A DNA stretch of 64,000 nt. Source: Allorhizobium borbori (GTDB lineage Bacteria > Pseudomonadota > Alphaproteobacteria > Rhizobiales > Rhizobiaceae). This document shows, in pieces, positions 30,070 through 39,461 of the stretch (its first letter is position 1; every line of letters starts with the position of its first letter). Where the stretch lies: contig NZ_JACIDU010000001.1 of NCBI RefSeq assembly GCF_014196535.1, forward strand, positions 124,001 to 188,000, in the 5' to 3' direction. The position numbers and the translations under genes are program-made. The notes beneath the pieces were generated by a model that saw only the letters and a list, made by a program, of their open reading frames with translations, was not told the origin of the DNA and made no database searches.

Positions 30070-30558
30070 TTAACGATCCTGCACTTTAGGCGCGAAGAAC
30101 TCGTTGAGGAAAATCAGCGCGGCACCAACGCTGATGCAGGCATCGGCCAGATTGAAGACGGCAAACGACCATGTCTGCGTGTGAAACAGCACGTAATCCA
30201 CCACATGGCCATAGACGAAACGGTCGATGATATTGCCGAGCGCGCCGGCGACCACGAGCGCGAAACCAAGATGCGCCAGCCAGTGGGATGGCGGCGTGCG
30301 CTTCCACAACCAAAGCACGAAGGCAACAATGACCAGCCGCATGCCGACAATGAACCAGCCATGCGTATCGGCCAGCATCGAGAAGGCGACACCCAGATTA
30401 TAGGTGCGGTAAAGCGCCAGAAACGGAATGACAGGCACTTCCTGCTGGAACGGCAGATAGGCCTCGACCGCCACCTTGACGATCTGGTCGAGCGCCAGCG
30501 CGATGATCACGAGAATGACGGCAAAAAGCGGCCGCGACGCAAGGGGAACACGCTCCAT
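30070..30558 (-). CDS. lspA: Lipoprotein signal peptidase (signal peptidase II)
   Basis: Cleaves the signal peptide of diacylglyceryl prolipoproteins in the inner membrane. 162 residues, four hydrophobic helices. The catalytic aspartates are in [16 protein letters not shown] and [11 protein letters not shown], the two conserved LspA boxes. The gene starts 2 bases after the upstream rRNA/tRNA methyltransferase stop, so the two are one transcriptional unit. Lnt at 6-8 kb acts later in the same pathway. Confidence 0.96.
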   Translation of the reverse strand: MERVPLASRPLFAVILVIIALALDQIVKVAVEAYLPFQQEVPVIPFLALYRTYNLGVAFSMLADTHGWFIVGMRLVIVAFVLWLWKRTPPSHWLAHLGFALVVAGALGNIIDRFVYGHVVDYVLFHTQTWSFAVFNLADACISVGAALIFLNEFFAPKVQDR

Positions 30559-30560
30559 AC

Positions 30561-31418
30561 TTACGCCTCGTCCAGCGACAGAAGATGCCGCCGCGCCTCA
30601 TAGAGCATGACAGCGGTGGCTACCGCCAGATTGAGCGAATCGGCCCTGCCCTGCTGGGGAATGCGCACGCGCTGGTCGGCCTTGCCGGCCAGTTCGTCCG
30701 GCAGGCCGGACTGTTCGTTGCCCATGAGCAGCACGGTCGGCTTCTTCTTGTAATCCACCGTTCGATAATCAACCGAGCCCGCCAGATGCGTTGCGACGAT
30801 CTGCACATCCGCCCCCTTGCGCCAGGCGAGGAAATCGGCAACCGAAGCCTGCGACACCGGCAAGGCAAAGACGGAGCCCATGGTGGCGCGAACGGTTTCG
30901 ACCGCGAAGGGATCGGTGCAATCACCGACGAGGATGACACCCGAAGCGCCCGCCGCATCCGCCGTGCGGATGATCGTACCGAGATTGCCGGGATCGCGCA
31001 CGCGGTCGAGCGCCACATAGGTCTCGCCCTGCTGAGGGCGGATGGCCGAAAGGGGCTTCCAGCGCTGCTCGAACACACCGGCCACCATCTGCGGATTGTC
31101 CCGGCGCACGATGGAAGACATGACCTTTTCGGAGACTTCCAGCACCAACCCGCCGGACGCCACGGTCTTTGCGGCAATTTTCTCCACCAGCGGCTTGCCC
31201 TTGGCGGCCTTGGCGTAAATCAGCGTGCGGATGACCCAGCCGAGTTCGATGGCGTCGATGACGAGTTTCAGGCCTTCAGCGATGAAGGCGCCGCTCTCCT
31301 CGCGCGCCTTCTTGTTCATCAGGGTCTTGATGTCCTTGACGATGGGATTGGCGAGGCTGGTGACTTCCTTGACCTGCCCGACGCGGCGCGCGCCGTCCTG
31401 TCCGTAATATTCGCTCAT
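30561..31418 (-). CDS. TrmH/SpoU-family RNA 2'-O-methyltransferase
   Basis: 285 residues. An N-terminal substrate-binding domain is followed by the SPOUT catalytic fold with its three motifs: [18 protein letters not shown] near residue 143, [11 protein letters not shown] near residue 231 and [14 protein letters not shown] near residue 261. The trefoil knot at the C-terminus binds SAM. The target (rRNA or tRNA position) is not clear from sequence. Its start overlaps the upstream methyltransferase stop by 4 bases. Confidence 0.92.
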   Translation of the reverse strand: MSEYYGQDGARRVGQVKEVTSLANPIVKDIKTLMNKKAREESGAFIAEGLKLVIDAIELGWVIRTLIYAKAAKGKPLVEKIAAKTVASGGLVLEVSEKVMSSIVRRDNPQMVAGVFEQRWKPLSAIRPQQGETYVALDRVRDPGNLGTIIRTADAAGASGVILVGDCTDPFAVETVRATMGSVFALPVSQASVADFLAWRKGADVQIVATHLAGSVDYRTVDYKKKPTVLLMGNEQSGLPDELAGKADQRVRIPQQGRADSLNLAVATAVMLYEARRHLLSLDEA

Positions 31419-32557
31419 TCCGGTACCCAGCGGCTGAAGAGAGAGGTGGAAAGCGCCCGACCGGGCGTTTCGCCATCGAGGCCAGCCTCACGGATGACGA
31501 GTTCGCCCGATTCGACCACGCCGCCGCGCCCGCGCATGGTGTCACGCATCAGTTCGTGCATGGAATAGAAGCTGGCACGAATGGAATAGGCCGTCAGCAC
31601 AAGGCCGCGAGCCTTCGGCGCGAGGATTTCGCGGCACTGATCGAGCATCAGCGGCAGGTGTTCGAAGAGGTGCCAGACCTCGCCGTTGGTGCCGCGTCCG
31701 AACTTCGGCGGGTCGGTGAGGATGATATCGTACCGGCTGCCGCGACGGACCTCGCGCTGCACGAACTTCATCGCATCCTCGCAGATCCAGCGGATCGGGG
31801 CGCGATCGAGGCGCGACAGCGCCTGGTTTTCCCGCGCCCAGCCGATGGCCTTCTTGGAGGCGTCCACATGGGTGACTTCCGCACCGGCAGCGGCGGCCAC
31901 CAGCGAGGCGACACCCGTGTAACCGAAGAGGTTCAGCACCTTCAAAGGCCGGTTGGCCTTCTCGATTTCCGCCTTCATCCACGCCCAGTGGGCAAGCTGC
32001 TCGGGAAACACGCCAACATGGCGGAAGGCGGTGAAACGACCGAGGAAATCGGCACCGAGAAGCTGAAGTGGCCAGGTCTCGCCCAGCGCCTCACGCGGAA
32101 AGCGCCAACGACCGATGCCATCCTCGTCAGTGTCGCCGGTGAAGACGGCGTCTACCTTCTGCCAGACATGCTCCGGCAGCGATTTCGGCCAGAGCGCCTG
32201 CGCCTCGGGTCGGATGATGCGGTAGGGTCCATATTGTTCGAGCTTTTCGCCATTGCCGCTGTCGATCAGGCGAAAATTTTCCGAGCCGGCTGTTTCCAGA
32301 ATGATCGGAACGCGTTCGGCGGGCCGAGCCCCAGACCTGAGAGGAAGGAAGACCTTTTCCGCCGTTTCGCCGCGCTTTTCGTCCTGTTCGGCGCGAATGG
32401 GCGGGCGCTCCGGCTCCCGAACGGGCCGTTCCTGCGCCTTTTGCGGGCGCGAAGACGATGCCGGACGCGCATCGGGACGCCGCCCCGCCACCGGCTTTTC
32501 GCCAAAGCCCGGCTTGCCCGCCGGTTTCTGCGCCTTGCGGCGATCCTTGTCCTTCAC
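31415..32557 (-). CDS. Class I SAM-dependent methyltransferase, RlmI-like (COG1092)
   Basis: 380 residues with a GTG start. The first ~75 residues are a basic, Pro/Arg/Lys-rich, low-complexity tail. The Rossmann fold carries the SAM motif LNLFGYTGVASLVAAAAGA near residue 217 and the catalytic DPPKFGRG near residue 287. The relatives methylate 23S rRNA cytosine; the exact base is unproven here. The stop overlaps the TrmH-family start by 4 bases, so two RNA methyltransferases and lspA form one unit. Confidence 0.88.
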   Translation of the reverse strand: MKDKDRRKAQKPAGKPGFGEKPVAGRRPDARPASSSRPQKAQERPVREPERPPIRAEQDEKRGETAEKVFLPLRSGARPAERVPIILETAGSENFRLIDSGNGEKLEQYGPYRIIRPEAQALWPKSLPEHVWQKVDAVFTGDTDEDGIGRWRFPREALGETWPLQLLGADFLGRFTAFRHVGVFPEQLAHWAWMKAEIEKANRPLKVLNLFGYTGVASLVAAAAGAEVTHVDASKKAIGWARENQALSRLDRAPIRWICEDAMKFVQREVRRGSRYDIILTDPPKFGRGTNGEVWHLFEHLPLMLDQCREILAPKARGLVLTAYSIRASFYSMHELMRDTMRGRGGVVESGELVIREAGLDGETPGRALSTSLFSRWVPE

Positions 32558-32696
32558 GCCATCACCCTAAGATTTGCGGGCACCCTAAAGATTTGCGAGC
32601 ACCCTGACGATACCCGCAACCGCACACGGCCCGGCTTCGGCGCATGCTTTACCATCGCCACGAGCGCGGTCAAAGCCTGAAAACGGGGGGAAACGA

Positions 32697-33041
32697 TCAC
32701 TTGGCGGGGAGTTGCGCCACGGCCTGCGCCGCCATCTCTTCCGCCCTTGCCTTGTGGCGGTCGGCTTCGCTCTGCCATTTCACGGCTTCGCGGGCCTCGA
32801 TGCGGGCACGCTTGCGGTGGCGTCCCTGCGAAAACCAGGTGACAAAGGAACCGATGACCATGCCGAGCATCAGCGCCAGGAAGATGAACACGAAAAACGG
32901 TGCGTGGAGGGAAAGCGCCTCGTCTTCCGGACGGAACGGATTGAACGCCAGCGACACGATATGCCGGTTGGCCACAGACAACACGATCAGCACGATGGCG
33001 AGCGGCAGCAGAATGAAAAGATTAGCGATTTTCTTGACCAT
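32697..33041 (-). CDS. LapA-domain (DUF1049) membrane protein
   Basis: 114 residues from the ATG at 33041, chosen because a full AAGGAGGT ribosome site lies 6 bases upstream. Two membrane helices (about 7-26 and 46-66) are joined by a short loop containing NPFRPEDEALSLHAP. A charged, Ala/Lys-rich coiled tail follows (RHRKRARIEAREA onward). LapA-type proteins assist envelope LPS assembly in enterobacteria; here the function is only suggested. It is 38 bases downstream of ihfB. Confidence 0.85.
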   Translation of the reverse strand: MVKKIANLFILLPLAIVLIVLSVANRHIVSLAFNPFRPEDEALSLHAPFFVFIFLALMLGMVIGSFVTWFSQGRHRKRARIEAREAVKWQSEADRHKARAEEMAAQAVAQLPAK

Positions 33042-33079
33042 GACGGACCTCCTTCCGCAGGACGCAGCGGCAACGAGGG

Positions 33080-33388
33080 TCAATCGCCCTGTTCGTCCTC
33101 GTCGTCCATGCCGGGGTTCAGGCGCTCACGCAGTTCCTTGCCCGTCTTGAAGAAGGGCACCCACTTTTCCTCGACGAACACGGTTTCGCCGGTACGCGGA
33201 TTGCGACCGGACCGCGAAGGACGATTCTTGACCGAGAACGCGCCAAAGCCGCGCAGTTCCACGCGATTGCCGGCAGCCAATGCATCGGTGATCTCGTCGA
33301 GCACGGCATTGACAATATTCTCAACGTCCCGGTGGTAAAGATGCGGGTTACGCGCCGCAACAATCTGTACAAGCTCGGACTTGATCAC
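33080..33388 (-). CDS. ihfB: Integration host factor subunit beta
   Basis: DNA-bending histone-like protein, 102 residues. The GTG start at 33388 has AGGGGAT at proper spacing and gives the usual [16 protein letters not shown] start; longer frames upstream are unrelated to the family. The DNA-binding arm region reads [12 protein letters not shown], preceded by RGFGAFSV. The acidic tail MDDEDEQGD is longer than in E. coli. IHF helps sigma-54 activators reach promoters; rpoN is 3.5 kb away. Confidence 0.95.
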   Translation of the reverse strand: MIKSELVQIVAARNPHLYHRDVENIVNAVLDEITDALAAGNRVELRGFGAFSVKNRPSRSGRNPRTGETVFVEEKWVPFFKTGKELRERLNPGMDDEDEQGD

Positions 33389-33521
33389 GTCGATCCCCTG
33401 AAACCCCGAAACGCATGCTCTCCGAAACCGGAATTGATCTCGGCTCGCACGCATAAACCCAAGCGCTACAAGCCCTTCCCGTCTCCAGGACGAGACTCGC
33501 AACCGCTTTCAGCTCTTCTTG

Positions 33522-34487
33522 TTAATCTCGCCCAACCTGCCAAACGGAAAGAAGCCCGTCAAGGAACAAGTTGCGCGACCTGATTTCCCGCAAAACCGTC
33601 GCGGGATCAAAGGCCTCCGCCTGATCACCGAATCCGGCGATCCGCATCATGCTGCCAAGGAGCGGGAACATCGAACCCGTCGCGGGCGCCTTCCACTCCA
33701 CAACCGGCAGGGTTGCGTCGACACCCTTGGTGGCCAGCCAGTTGCGGATTTCGATATCGCCGCCCAGTTCATCGACCAGCTTCAGACCAAGCGCCTGACG
33801 TCCCGTGACAATGCGCCCGTCAGCAAGTGGCAGCACCGTTTCACGCGAAAGACCGCGACGTTCCGCCACAAGACCGACGAACCAGTCATAGCTATCCATC
33901 ACGGTGGCGCGGATCATCGCCTTGGCTTCGTCGCTTGCCGCATGGAAGGGCGAAGGCTCGGCCTTGAGCGGCGCGGATTTCACCTCATCGATCGAAACAC
34001 CGATCTTGTCGAGAAGCTCGCCGGCCTGCGGATATTGCATGAGAACGCCGATGGACCCGGTGATCGAGGTTTCTCCGGCGACGATCCTGTCACCGGCCAG
34101 CGCCACGATGTAGCCTGCAGAAGCCGCAAGCGTGCGGACATCGGAGACGACCGGCTTCTTTTCGGCGACCTGACGGAGCGCCTTGTAAAGCCGCTCGCCA
34201 CCATAGGTCGTCCCTCCGGGGGAGGAGATCGAGACGACGAGCGCCTTGGCCGCCGTGCTTTTCGCGATCTTGTCCAGGCGTTCGAGCAATTCGCGGTCAT
34301 CCTGGATAACCCCGGAAATCGTCACCCGCGCGACATGGTCGCCATCTGCTCCGGCTTCGTCCGGCTTCACGGCTCGCCAGGCGGCAAAGAGCCCGGCAAT
34401 CACCAGCAAGAGTGCGGCGATGCGCCAGAAGGTCAGCTTGCGACGCAGATGCCGCCGTTCGGCAATCGAGGTTCCGTCCATGTCCAT
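33522..34487 (-). CDS. sppA: Signal peptide peptidase SppA (S49 family)
   Basis: Inner-membrane serine protease degrading cleaved signal peptides. 321 residues from the ATG at 34487 with GGAAG upstream; a start six codons earlier is possible. One N-terminal membrane anchor (about 22-42) precedes the protease domain with SISSPGGTTYGGERLY and the nucleophile region TSITGSIGVLMQ. The short, single-domain form is the one common in alphaproteobacteria. Divergent from lptC. ihfB is downstream after 133 bases. Confidence 0.92.
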   Translation of the reverse strand: MDMDGTSIAERRHLRRKLTFWRIAALLLVIAGLFAAWRAVKPDEAGADGDHVARVTISGVIQDDRELLERLDKIAKSTAAKALVVSISSPGGTTYGGERLYKALRQVAEKKPVVSDVRTLAASAGYIVALAGDRIVAGETSITGSIGVLMQYPQAGELLDKIGVSIDEVKSAPLKAEPSPFHAASDEAKAMIRATVMDSYDWFVGLVAERRGLSRETVLPLADGRIVTGRQALGLKLVDELGGDIEIRNWLATKGVDATLPVVEWKAPATGSMFPLLGSMMRIAGFGDQAEAFDPATVLREIRSRNLFLDGLLSVWQVGRD

Positions 34488-34673
34488 GGTTCTTCCCGCT
34501 TCCATTGCGCCGGACCGACTGTCTCAAAGAAGGCGCAATGACCGTACTTATGGCGAAAGCGCCTCCGGTTGAAGAGGGGGCAGGCAATTTCCATATTGGC
34601 AAGTGCCCATAACCATGCGAAACGACCTTGGGACTGGACAACGCCAGTTCCGCCTTCTCTACAGGCCCCGACA

Positions 34674-35357
34674 ATGCTTGATCGAACCGACAGCCCCGCC
34701 GCGACCTCAGTCGGCAGCCCGTCCATGGCCACCCGCGCCTATGACGACGCACGCCAGCACTCCCAGCGGGTGCGGCGGCTCAAGGTCATACTGCCGGTTG
34801 GTGCAGCCTTCATCTCGCTCGCGTTCATCCTCGTATCGGTTGTCAGGTCCTACCTTCCGGAGAATGTCTCCGTGCTGGGCGCCAAGGTCGAAAACGGCAA
34901 GATCGTGATGGAAAAGCCGGCGATTGCGGGACGCAACAAGGACGGCATCAACTATTCCATGACCGCCGAGCGGGCCTTGCAGGATATCAAGAATCCGAAC
35001 AACCTCTCGCTGGAAACGATCAAGGCAGCCGTGCCGCTCAACGACCAGATCATCGCCCGCGTCACCGCGGAACGGGGGGATTACGATCGCTCGTCCGACC
35101 GGCTCAACATGACCGCGCCCTTCGATATCGACCTTTCGACCGGCCTCAAGGCCCACCTCTCCTCGGCCTTCATCGACGTGAAGGAAGGGTTGCTGGAAAG
35201 CGACGAGCCCGTGAGAATTTTGATGGACGGCTCTTCGATTATTGCGAACAGCGTCAAGATAACGGATAAGGGTCATATCATTTCCTTCTCAGGCGCGGTT
35301 CGTGTCAATATCGACCCGGTCGCCATCCGCAACGCCAAGCAGCAGAGCCGGCCTTAA
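34674..35357 (+). CDS. lptC: LPS export protein LptC
   Basis: Bitopic inner-membrane protein linking the LptBFG transporter to periplasmic LptA. 227 residues from the ATG at 34674. One membrane helix (about 39-61, LKVILPVGAAFISLAFILV) precedes a periplasmic beta-jellyroll of the DUF1239/LptC family (VLGAKVENGKIVMEKP onward). Start choice is moderate, since no strong ribosome site is visible. Its stop overlaps the lptA start by one base (TAATG). Confidence 0.9.
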   Translation: MLDRTDSPAATSVGSPSMATRAYDDARQHSQRVRRLKVILPVGAAFISLAFILVSVVRSYLPENVSVLGAKVENGKIVMEKPAIAGRNKDGINYSMTAERALQDIKNPNNLSLETIKAAVPLNDQIIARVTAERGDYDRSSDRLNMTAPFDIDLSTGLKAHLSSAFIDVKEGLLESDEPVRILMDGSSIIANSVKITDKGHIISFSGAVRVNIDPVAIRNAKQQSRP

Positions 35358-35920
35358 TGATTGAGTTCAGCCCTATTAAAGACCGCAAGACCGCCGCCTT
35401 TCTCACGGGCCTCGCCATCGCCGCCGTCTGTCTGCCGCAGATCGCCCTGGCGCAGAGCACCACGACCAAGGGCAACCTGAAGCTTTCCAACGACCAGCCG
35501 ATCCAGATCGAGAGCGATCAGCTCGAAGTGAAGGACAAGGAAGCCAAGGCCATCTTCACCGGCAATGTGAAGGTGGTGCAGGGCACGACTACCATGCAGT
35601 CCGGCAACATGACCGTTTATTACAAGAGCGGCGAGGGCACCTCGATCAGCTCCGGCAGCACCGACATCAAGAGCATCGACATGGGCGGCAAGGTGTTCCT
35701 TTCGTCCGGCACCCAGCAGGCCACCGCCGATGCCGGCCGCTTCGACATGGACACGCAGACCTTCGTGCTGACCGGCGACAAGGTGGTTCTCTCCGAAGGT
35801 CAGAACGTATTTGTCGGCTGCAAGCTGACGGTGCATATGGACAGTGGCGAAGCCAAGCTCGACGCCTGCGGTGGTCGTGTCAGCATCCAGCTCGATCCGT
35901 CTTCGCAGAAGAAGCCGTAA
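35357..35920 (+). CDS. lptA: LPS transport periplasmic protein LptA
   Basis: Bridges LPS across the periplasm. 187 residues. N-terminal signal peptide ends ...IALAQ near residue 32; the OstA/LptA fold follows, with QPIQIESDQLEVKDKEAKA and the repeating beta-strand pattern of the family. Coupled to lptC by a TAATG overlap, with lptB 12 bases downstream. Confidence 0.94.
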   Translation: MIEFSPIKDRKTAAFLTGLAIAAVCLPQIALAQSTTTKGNLKLSNDQPIQIESDQLEVKDKEAKAIFTGNVKVVQGTTTMQSGNMTVYYKSGEGTSISSGSTDIKSIDMGGKVFLSSGTQQATADAGRFDMDTQTFVLTGDKVVLSEGQNVFVGCKLTVHMDSGEAKLDACGGRVSIQLDPSSQKKP

Positions 35921-35932
35921 GGCCGACGCCCC

Positions 35933-36742
35933 GTGAAAATCAGCAGCCTCACGAATATTGCCGGCAGGCTTCTGTCGAAGGGCAAGCCCGTCAAGACGGT
36001 GGCCGACAAGAGCCGTTACGAGGGTACGCTCATCGTACACGGGCTGACGAAGACCTATCAGACGCGCCGCGTGGTCAATGGAGTGTCTCTCGTCGTGCGC
36101 CGTGGCGAGGCTGTCGGTCTGCTCGGCCCGAACGGTGCGGGCAAGACCACCTGTTTCTACATGATTACCGGTCTCGTGCCGGTGGATGCGGGCACCATCG
36201 CCATCAATGGCGACGACGTGACGGGCATGCCCATGTATCGCCGGGCGCGGCTTGGCGTCGGCTATTTGCCCCAGGAAGCCTCTATCTTTCGCGGCCTGAC
36301 CGTGGAAGACAACATCCGCGCCGTCCTCGAGTTGCACGACAATGACAAGGCCCGCCGCGAGGCCAAGCTCGATTCGCTGCTCAACGAGTTCCACATCGAC
36401 AAGCTGCGCAAATCACCGGCCGTCGCGTTGTCGGGTGGTGAACGCCGTCGTCTCGAAATCGCCCGCGCACTGGCGACAGACCCCGCCTTCATGCTGCTCG
36501 ACGAACCTTTTGCGGGCGTCGATCCGATTTCCGTTGCCGATATCCAGAACCTCGTGCGCCACCTGACGGCGCGTGGCATTGGCGTTCTCATCACCGACCA
36601 CAATGTGCGTGAAACGCTCGGCCTCATCGACCGGGCCTACATCATCCATGCCGGTGAAGTGCTGACGCATGGACGCGCCGACGATATCGTCTCCAACCCG
36701 GAAGTACGCCGCCTCTATCTCGGCGATAAATTCAGCCTCTGA
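35933..36742 (+). CDS. lptB: LPS export ABC transporter ATPase LptB
   Basis: ATPase powering LPS extraction from the inner membrane. 269 residues, GTG start. Walker A GPNGAGKTT near residue 65, ABC signature LSGGERRRLEIA near residue 165, Walker B FMLLDEPFAGVD, switch His in ITDHNV. About 25 extra residues precede the canonical LptB start. The block lptC-lptA-lptB-rpoN-hpf-ptsN is conserved in many proteobacteria. Confidence 0.96.
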   Translation: MKISSLTNIAGRLLSKGKPVKTVADKSRYEGTLIVHGLTKTYQTRRVVNGVSLVVRRGEAVGLLGPNGAGKTTCFYMITGLVPVDAGTIAINGDDVTGMPMYRRARLGVGYLPQEASIFRGLTVEDNIRAVLELHDNDKARREAKLDSLLNEFHIDKLRKSPAVALSGGERRRLEIARALATDPAFMLLDEPFAGVDPISVADIQNLVRHLTARGIGVLITDHNVRETLGLIDRAYIIHAGEVLTHGRADDIVSNPEVRRLYLGDKFSL

Positions 36743-36801
36743 GGCGAAAACTCCACGGCGCAGGCATTTTTTCCATCATTTTTCGCCCCGTTGAAAGTTT
36801 T

Positions 36802-36818
36802 TGACAGGTAGGTGACAG
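36802..36818 (+). promoter_or_regulatory. Direct repeat in the lptB-rpoN gap
   Basis: Two TGACAG copies at 36802-36807 and 36813-36818, 11 bases apart (one helical turn). A TTGACC that could be a -35 element follows at 36825-36830. They lie 106-122 bases before the rpoN start. Possible control site for rpoN; function inferred only from position and spacing. Confidence 0.3.
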
Positions 36819-36923
36819 TTCCGCTTGACCGGAACCTCCAAAAAAGCAATTTTTGGGCCAGTTCTTCTTTTCGTATTCCAGAAACGAAGAAGCCAAGGGA
36901 ATTGTGGGAGTTTCGCGTCCGTC

Positions 36924-38489
36924 ATGGCACTTTCCGCCGGCCTTTTCCTGCGCCAGAGTCAGTCTCTCGTCATGACTCCGCAACTGATGCAATCCATCCA
37001 GTTGCTGCAAATGACTCATTTCGAACTCGTCCAGTTCATTGCACAGGAAGTGGAAAAAAACCCGCTGCTGGAAGTGAGCGGCGGGGATGACGATCACGGC
37101 GCACCGCTGGAGGCGACGCCGGACAATTTTGGCCCGGAACTGCCGGAAGGACGGGGCGAGGACGGCGACAAGGGCGAGGAGCGCCTCAACGCCGACTGGT
37201 ATGAGACCGGGCAGAACGCCAGCGCCGACCGGCTGAACAGCGCACTCGACACCAATTACGAAAACGTCTACCCCGATGACGGGCATGAGCGCTCGGCCGA
37301 TGTGCCCGAACTCGTCAGCCAGTGGAAGTCCATGCCCGGCGGCGATGCCGGCGAGGGTTACGATCTCGACGCCTTCGCGGCGATGCAAGTAACGCTATCC
37401 GACCACATCGCCCAGCAGATCCCCTTCCTGCTGACATCCGCACCCGATCGCCTGATCGCCCAGCTTCTGACCGAACATCTGGACGAAGCCGGTTATTTCC
37501 GCGGCGATCTCGCGGAAATCGGCGAGCGCCTCGGCAAGACAACCGCGGATATCGAGTGCGTGCTGACCGCGCTCCAGACACTCGATCCGCCGGGTATCTT
37601 TGCCCGCTCGCTCAGCGAATGCCTGGCCATCCAGCTCCGGCAGAAAGATAGGCTGGACCCGGCAATGGCGACGCTGGTCGAGCATCTCGAACTTCTGGCC
37701 AAGCGCGACTTCCAGACGCTCAAGAAGCTGTGCGGCGTGGATGAGGAAGACCTTCTGGAAATGCTCGGTGAAATCCGTTGCCTCAATCCCAAGCCGGGCA
37801 GCGGCTTTTCCAACACCATACCGGAAACGATCACGCCGGATATCGTCGTGCAGGCGGGGCCGCAGGGTAACTGGCTGGTGGAACTGAACCCGGATACGCT
37901 GCCGCGCGTTCTGGTGAACCAGAGCTACTTCGCGGAAATTTCGCGCAACACCGCCAAGAGCAATCAGGATCAGGCCTTCCTTTCCGAGTGCATGCAGAAC
38001 GCCAACTGGCTGACGCGCAGCCTCGACCAGCGTGCCCGCACCATCATGAAGGTCGCGAGTGAAATCGTGCGCCAGCAGGATGCCTTTCTCCTGCATGGCG
38101 TCGATCACCTGAAGCCGCTGAACCTGAAAACGGTGGCGGATGCCATCAAGATGCATGAATCGACGGTGAGCCGCGTCACCTCCAACAAATACATGCTGAC
38201 GCCGCGCGGCCTGTTCGAGTTGAAGTATTTCTTTACCGTCTCCATCGGTTCGGCCGAGGGGGGCGACAATCACTCGGCGGAGGCCGTGCGCCACCGCATC
38301 CGTGTGCTGATCGACAAGGAGCGCCCGGATGCCGTTCTTTCGGACGACGATATCGTCGACAGCCTGCGCAGCACCGGCATCGATCTTGCCCGCAGAACCG
38401 TCGCCAAGTATCGGGAGGCGATGAATATCCCCTCCTCCGTACAGCGGCGGCGCGAAAAGCGGGCGCTGGCGAAAGTGGCTGCGCAATAA
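36924..38489 (+). CDS. rpoN: RNA polymerase sigma-54 factor
   Basis: Sigma factor for nitrogen-related and other enhancer-dependent promoters. 521 residues from the ATG at 36924 (MALSAGLFLRQSQ). The Gln/Leu-rich activator-interacting region is at 1-50 (LVMTPQLMQSIQLLQMT). An acidic linker, core-binding domain and DNA-binding domain follow, the last ending with the RpoN box ARRTVAKYRE near residue 500. A longer in-frame start 33 codons upstream lacks family similarity. Confidence 0.97.
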   Translation: MALSAGLFLRQSQSLVMTPQLMQSIQLLQMTHFELVQFIAQEVEKNPLLEVSGGDDDHGAPLEATPDNFGPELPEGRGEDGDKGEERLNADWYETGQNASADRLNSALDTNYENVYPDDGHERSADVPELVSQWKSMPGGDAGEGYDLDAFAAMQVTLSDHIAQQIPFLLTSAPDRLIAQLLTEHLDEAGYFRGDLAEIGERLGKTTADIECVLTALQTLDPPGIFARSLSECLAIQLRQKDRLDPAMATLVEHLELLAKRDFQTLKKLCGVDEEDLLEMLGEIRCLNPKPGSGFSNTIPETITPDIVVQAGPQGNWLVELNPDTLPRVLVNQSYFAEISRNTAKSNQDQAFLSECMQNANWLTRSLDQRARTIMKVASEIVRQQDAFLLHGVDHLKPLNLKTVADAIKMHESTVSRVTSNKYMLTPRGLFELKYFFTVSIGSAEGGDNHSAEAVRHRIRVLIDKERPDAVLSDDDIVDSLRSTGIDLARRTVAKYREAMNIPSSVQRRREKRALAKVAAQ

Positions 38490-38819
38490 GGGCTTTCGAG
38501 GCATCAAGCCACAGGAATTAACCCGCCTTTAACCGGTGATTGACTTTTGGCACCCTGACCGGTAGAAGCCCCGCCAGCATGAAAGGCAGGCGACACCGGC
38601 TCGAAACAGGACGTGCCCGGACCACTCGCTTTCACTCACGACGCGCCGAGAGGCATGATCGAAGGATTTTCTACCCTGCTGCGGCAAACCGGCACATTCA
38701 CGACAAATTGCCTATTCGGAACGGCTTTCGCCGCCCGGTATATTTGTCTTGAAGGCTTGGATGCGAACCGGCGTTGACTTAGACTGTTCGACGCAAACCA
38801 CAACAAGAAGGGAAACTCC
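38490..38819 (+). other. 330-base gap between rpoN and hpf
   Basis: No gene-like frame. A TGGCAC at 38548-38553 resembles a sigma-54 -24 element, but the -12 position holds GG instead of GC, so it is not called. A TTGACT at about 38774 could be a -35 element for hpf without a clear -10. AAGGGA before 38820 is the hpf ribosome site. Confidence 0.5.
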
Positions 38820-39392
38820 ATGAGTGTGCGTGTAACCGGGAAGCATATGGATATCGGCGACTCGTTCCGTCAGCGGATCGAAGGGCAGATTGCCGATGCG
38901 GTCACGAAATATTTCGAGGGAGGGTATTCCAGCCAGGTTATCGTCGAGAAGTCTTCATCCCGCTTTGCGGCGGATTGCCGGCTTCATCTCGATACCGGCG
39001 TCAATCTGCACGCCACCGGCCAGGCAGCCGAACCGCAGGCCGCGTTCGATGCCGCCTGCGAGCGTCTCGAGAAGCGTCTGCGTCGCTACAAGCGCAAGCT
39101 TCGCGACCATCACGCCGGCCAGAGCGGCAACCCCGGCGAATTCACTTTCTCGGTGGTCGATGCCGTTCCGGATGAAGCCGACGAAGTGCCGGAAGATTTC
39201 GCACCGACGATCGTTGCCGAGAACACCCGGCCGCTCAAGACGATGTCGGTCGCCAGCGCCGTGATGGCACTCGACATGACCGATGATCCGATCCTTCTGT
39301 TCCGCAGCCCCGGCGGCGAACAGTTGAACATCGTGTACCGTCGTCCCGACGGCAATATCGGCTGGATCGATTCGGCCAACATCAAGAGTTAA
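38820..39392 (+). CDS. hpf: Ribosome hibernation promoting factor, long form
   Basis: Binds the 30S subunit and promotes 100S dimers in resting cells. 190 residues, the long form. The N-terminal ribosome-binding domain (about 1-105) includes FRQRIEGQIADAV and the basic KRLRRYKRKLRDHH. The C-terminal dimerisation domain (about 130-190) contains PILLFRSPGGEQLNIVYRR and IGWID. ATG follows AAGGGA. It lies between rpoN and ptsN, the usual place (historically called sigma-54 modulation protein). Confidence 0.95.
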   Translation: MSVRVTGKHMDIGDSFRQRIEGQIADAVTKYFEGGYSSQVIVEKSSSRFAADCRLHLDTGVNLHATGQAAEPQAAFDAACERLEKRLRRYKRKLRDHHAGQSGNPGEFTFSVVDAVPDEADEVPEDFAPTIVAENTRPLKTMSVASAVMALDMTDDPILLFRSPGGEQLNIVYRRPDGNIGWIDSANIKS

Positions 39393-39399
39393 CCAACTG

Positions 39400-39429
39400 G
39401 GGAGGCGCTGCCGAACGCCAGCGCCTCCC
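39400..39429 (+). terminator. Hairpin between hpf and ptsN
   Basis: Perfect 11 bp stem GGGAGGCGCTG (39400-39410) / CAGCGCCTCCC (39419-39429), 8 bases past the hpf stop. It lacks a T run, so it may be an attenuating or 3'-end stabilising hairpin rather than a full stop; ptsN starts 33 bases further on. Confidence 0.6.
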
Positions 39430-39461
39430 TCTTCCGCCTGAAGGCTTGAAGGAAAAGAAGT

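Noticed and set aside
38548-38563. Sigma-54 promoter between rpoN and hpf
   Set aside because: The -24 TGGCAC is perfect but the -12 position has GG instead of GC, so the match is too weak.
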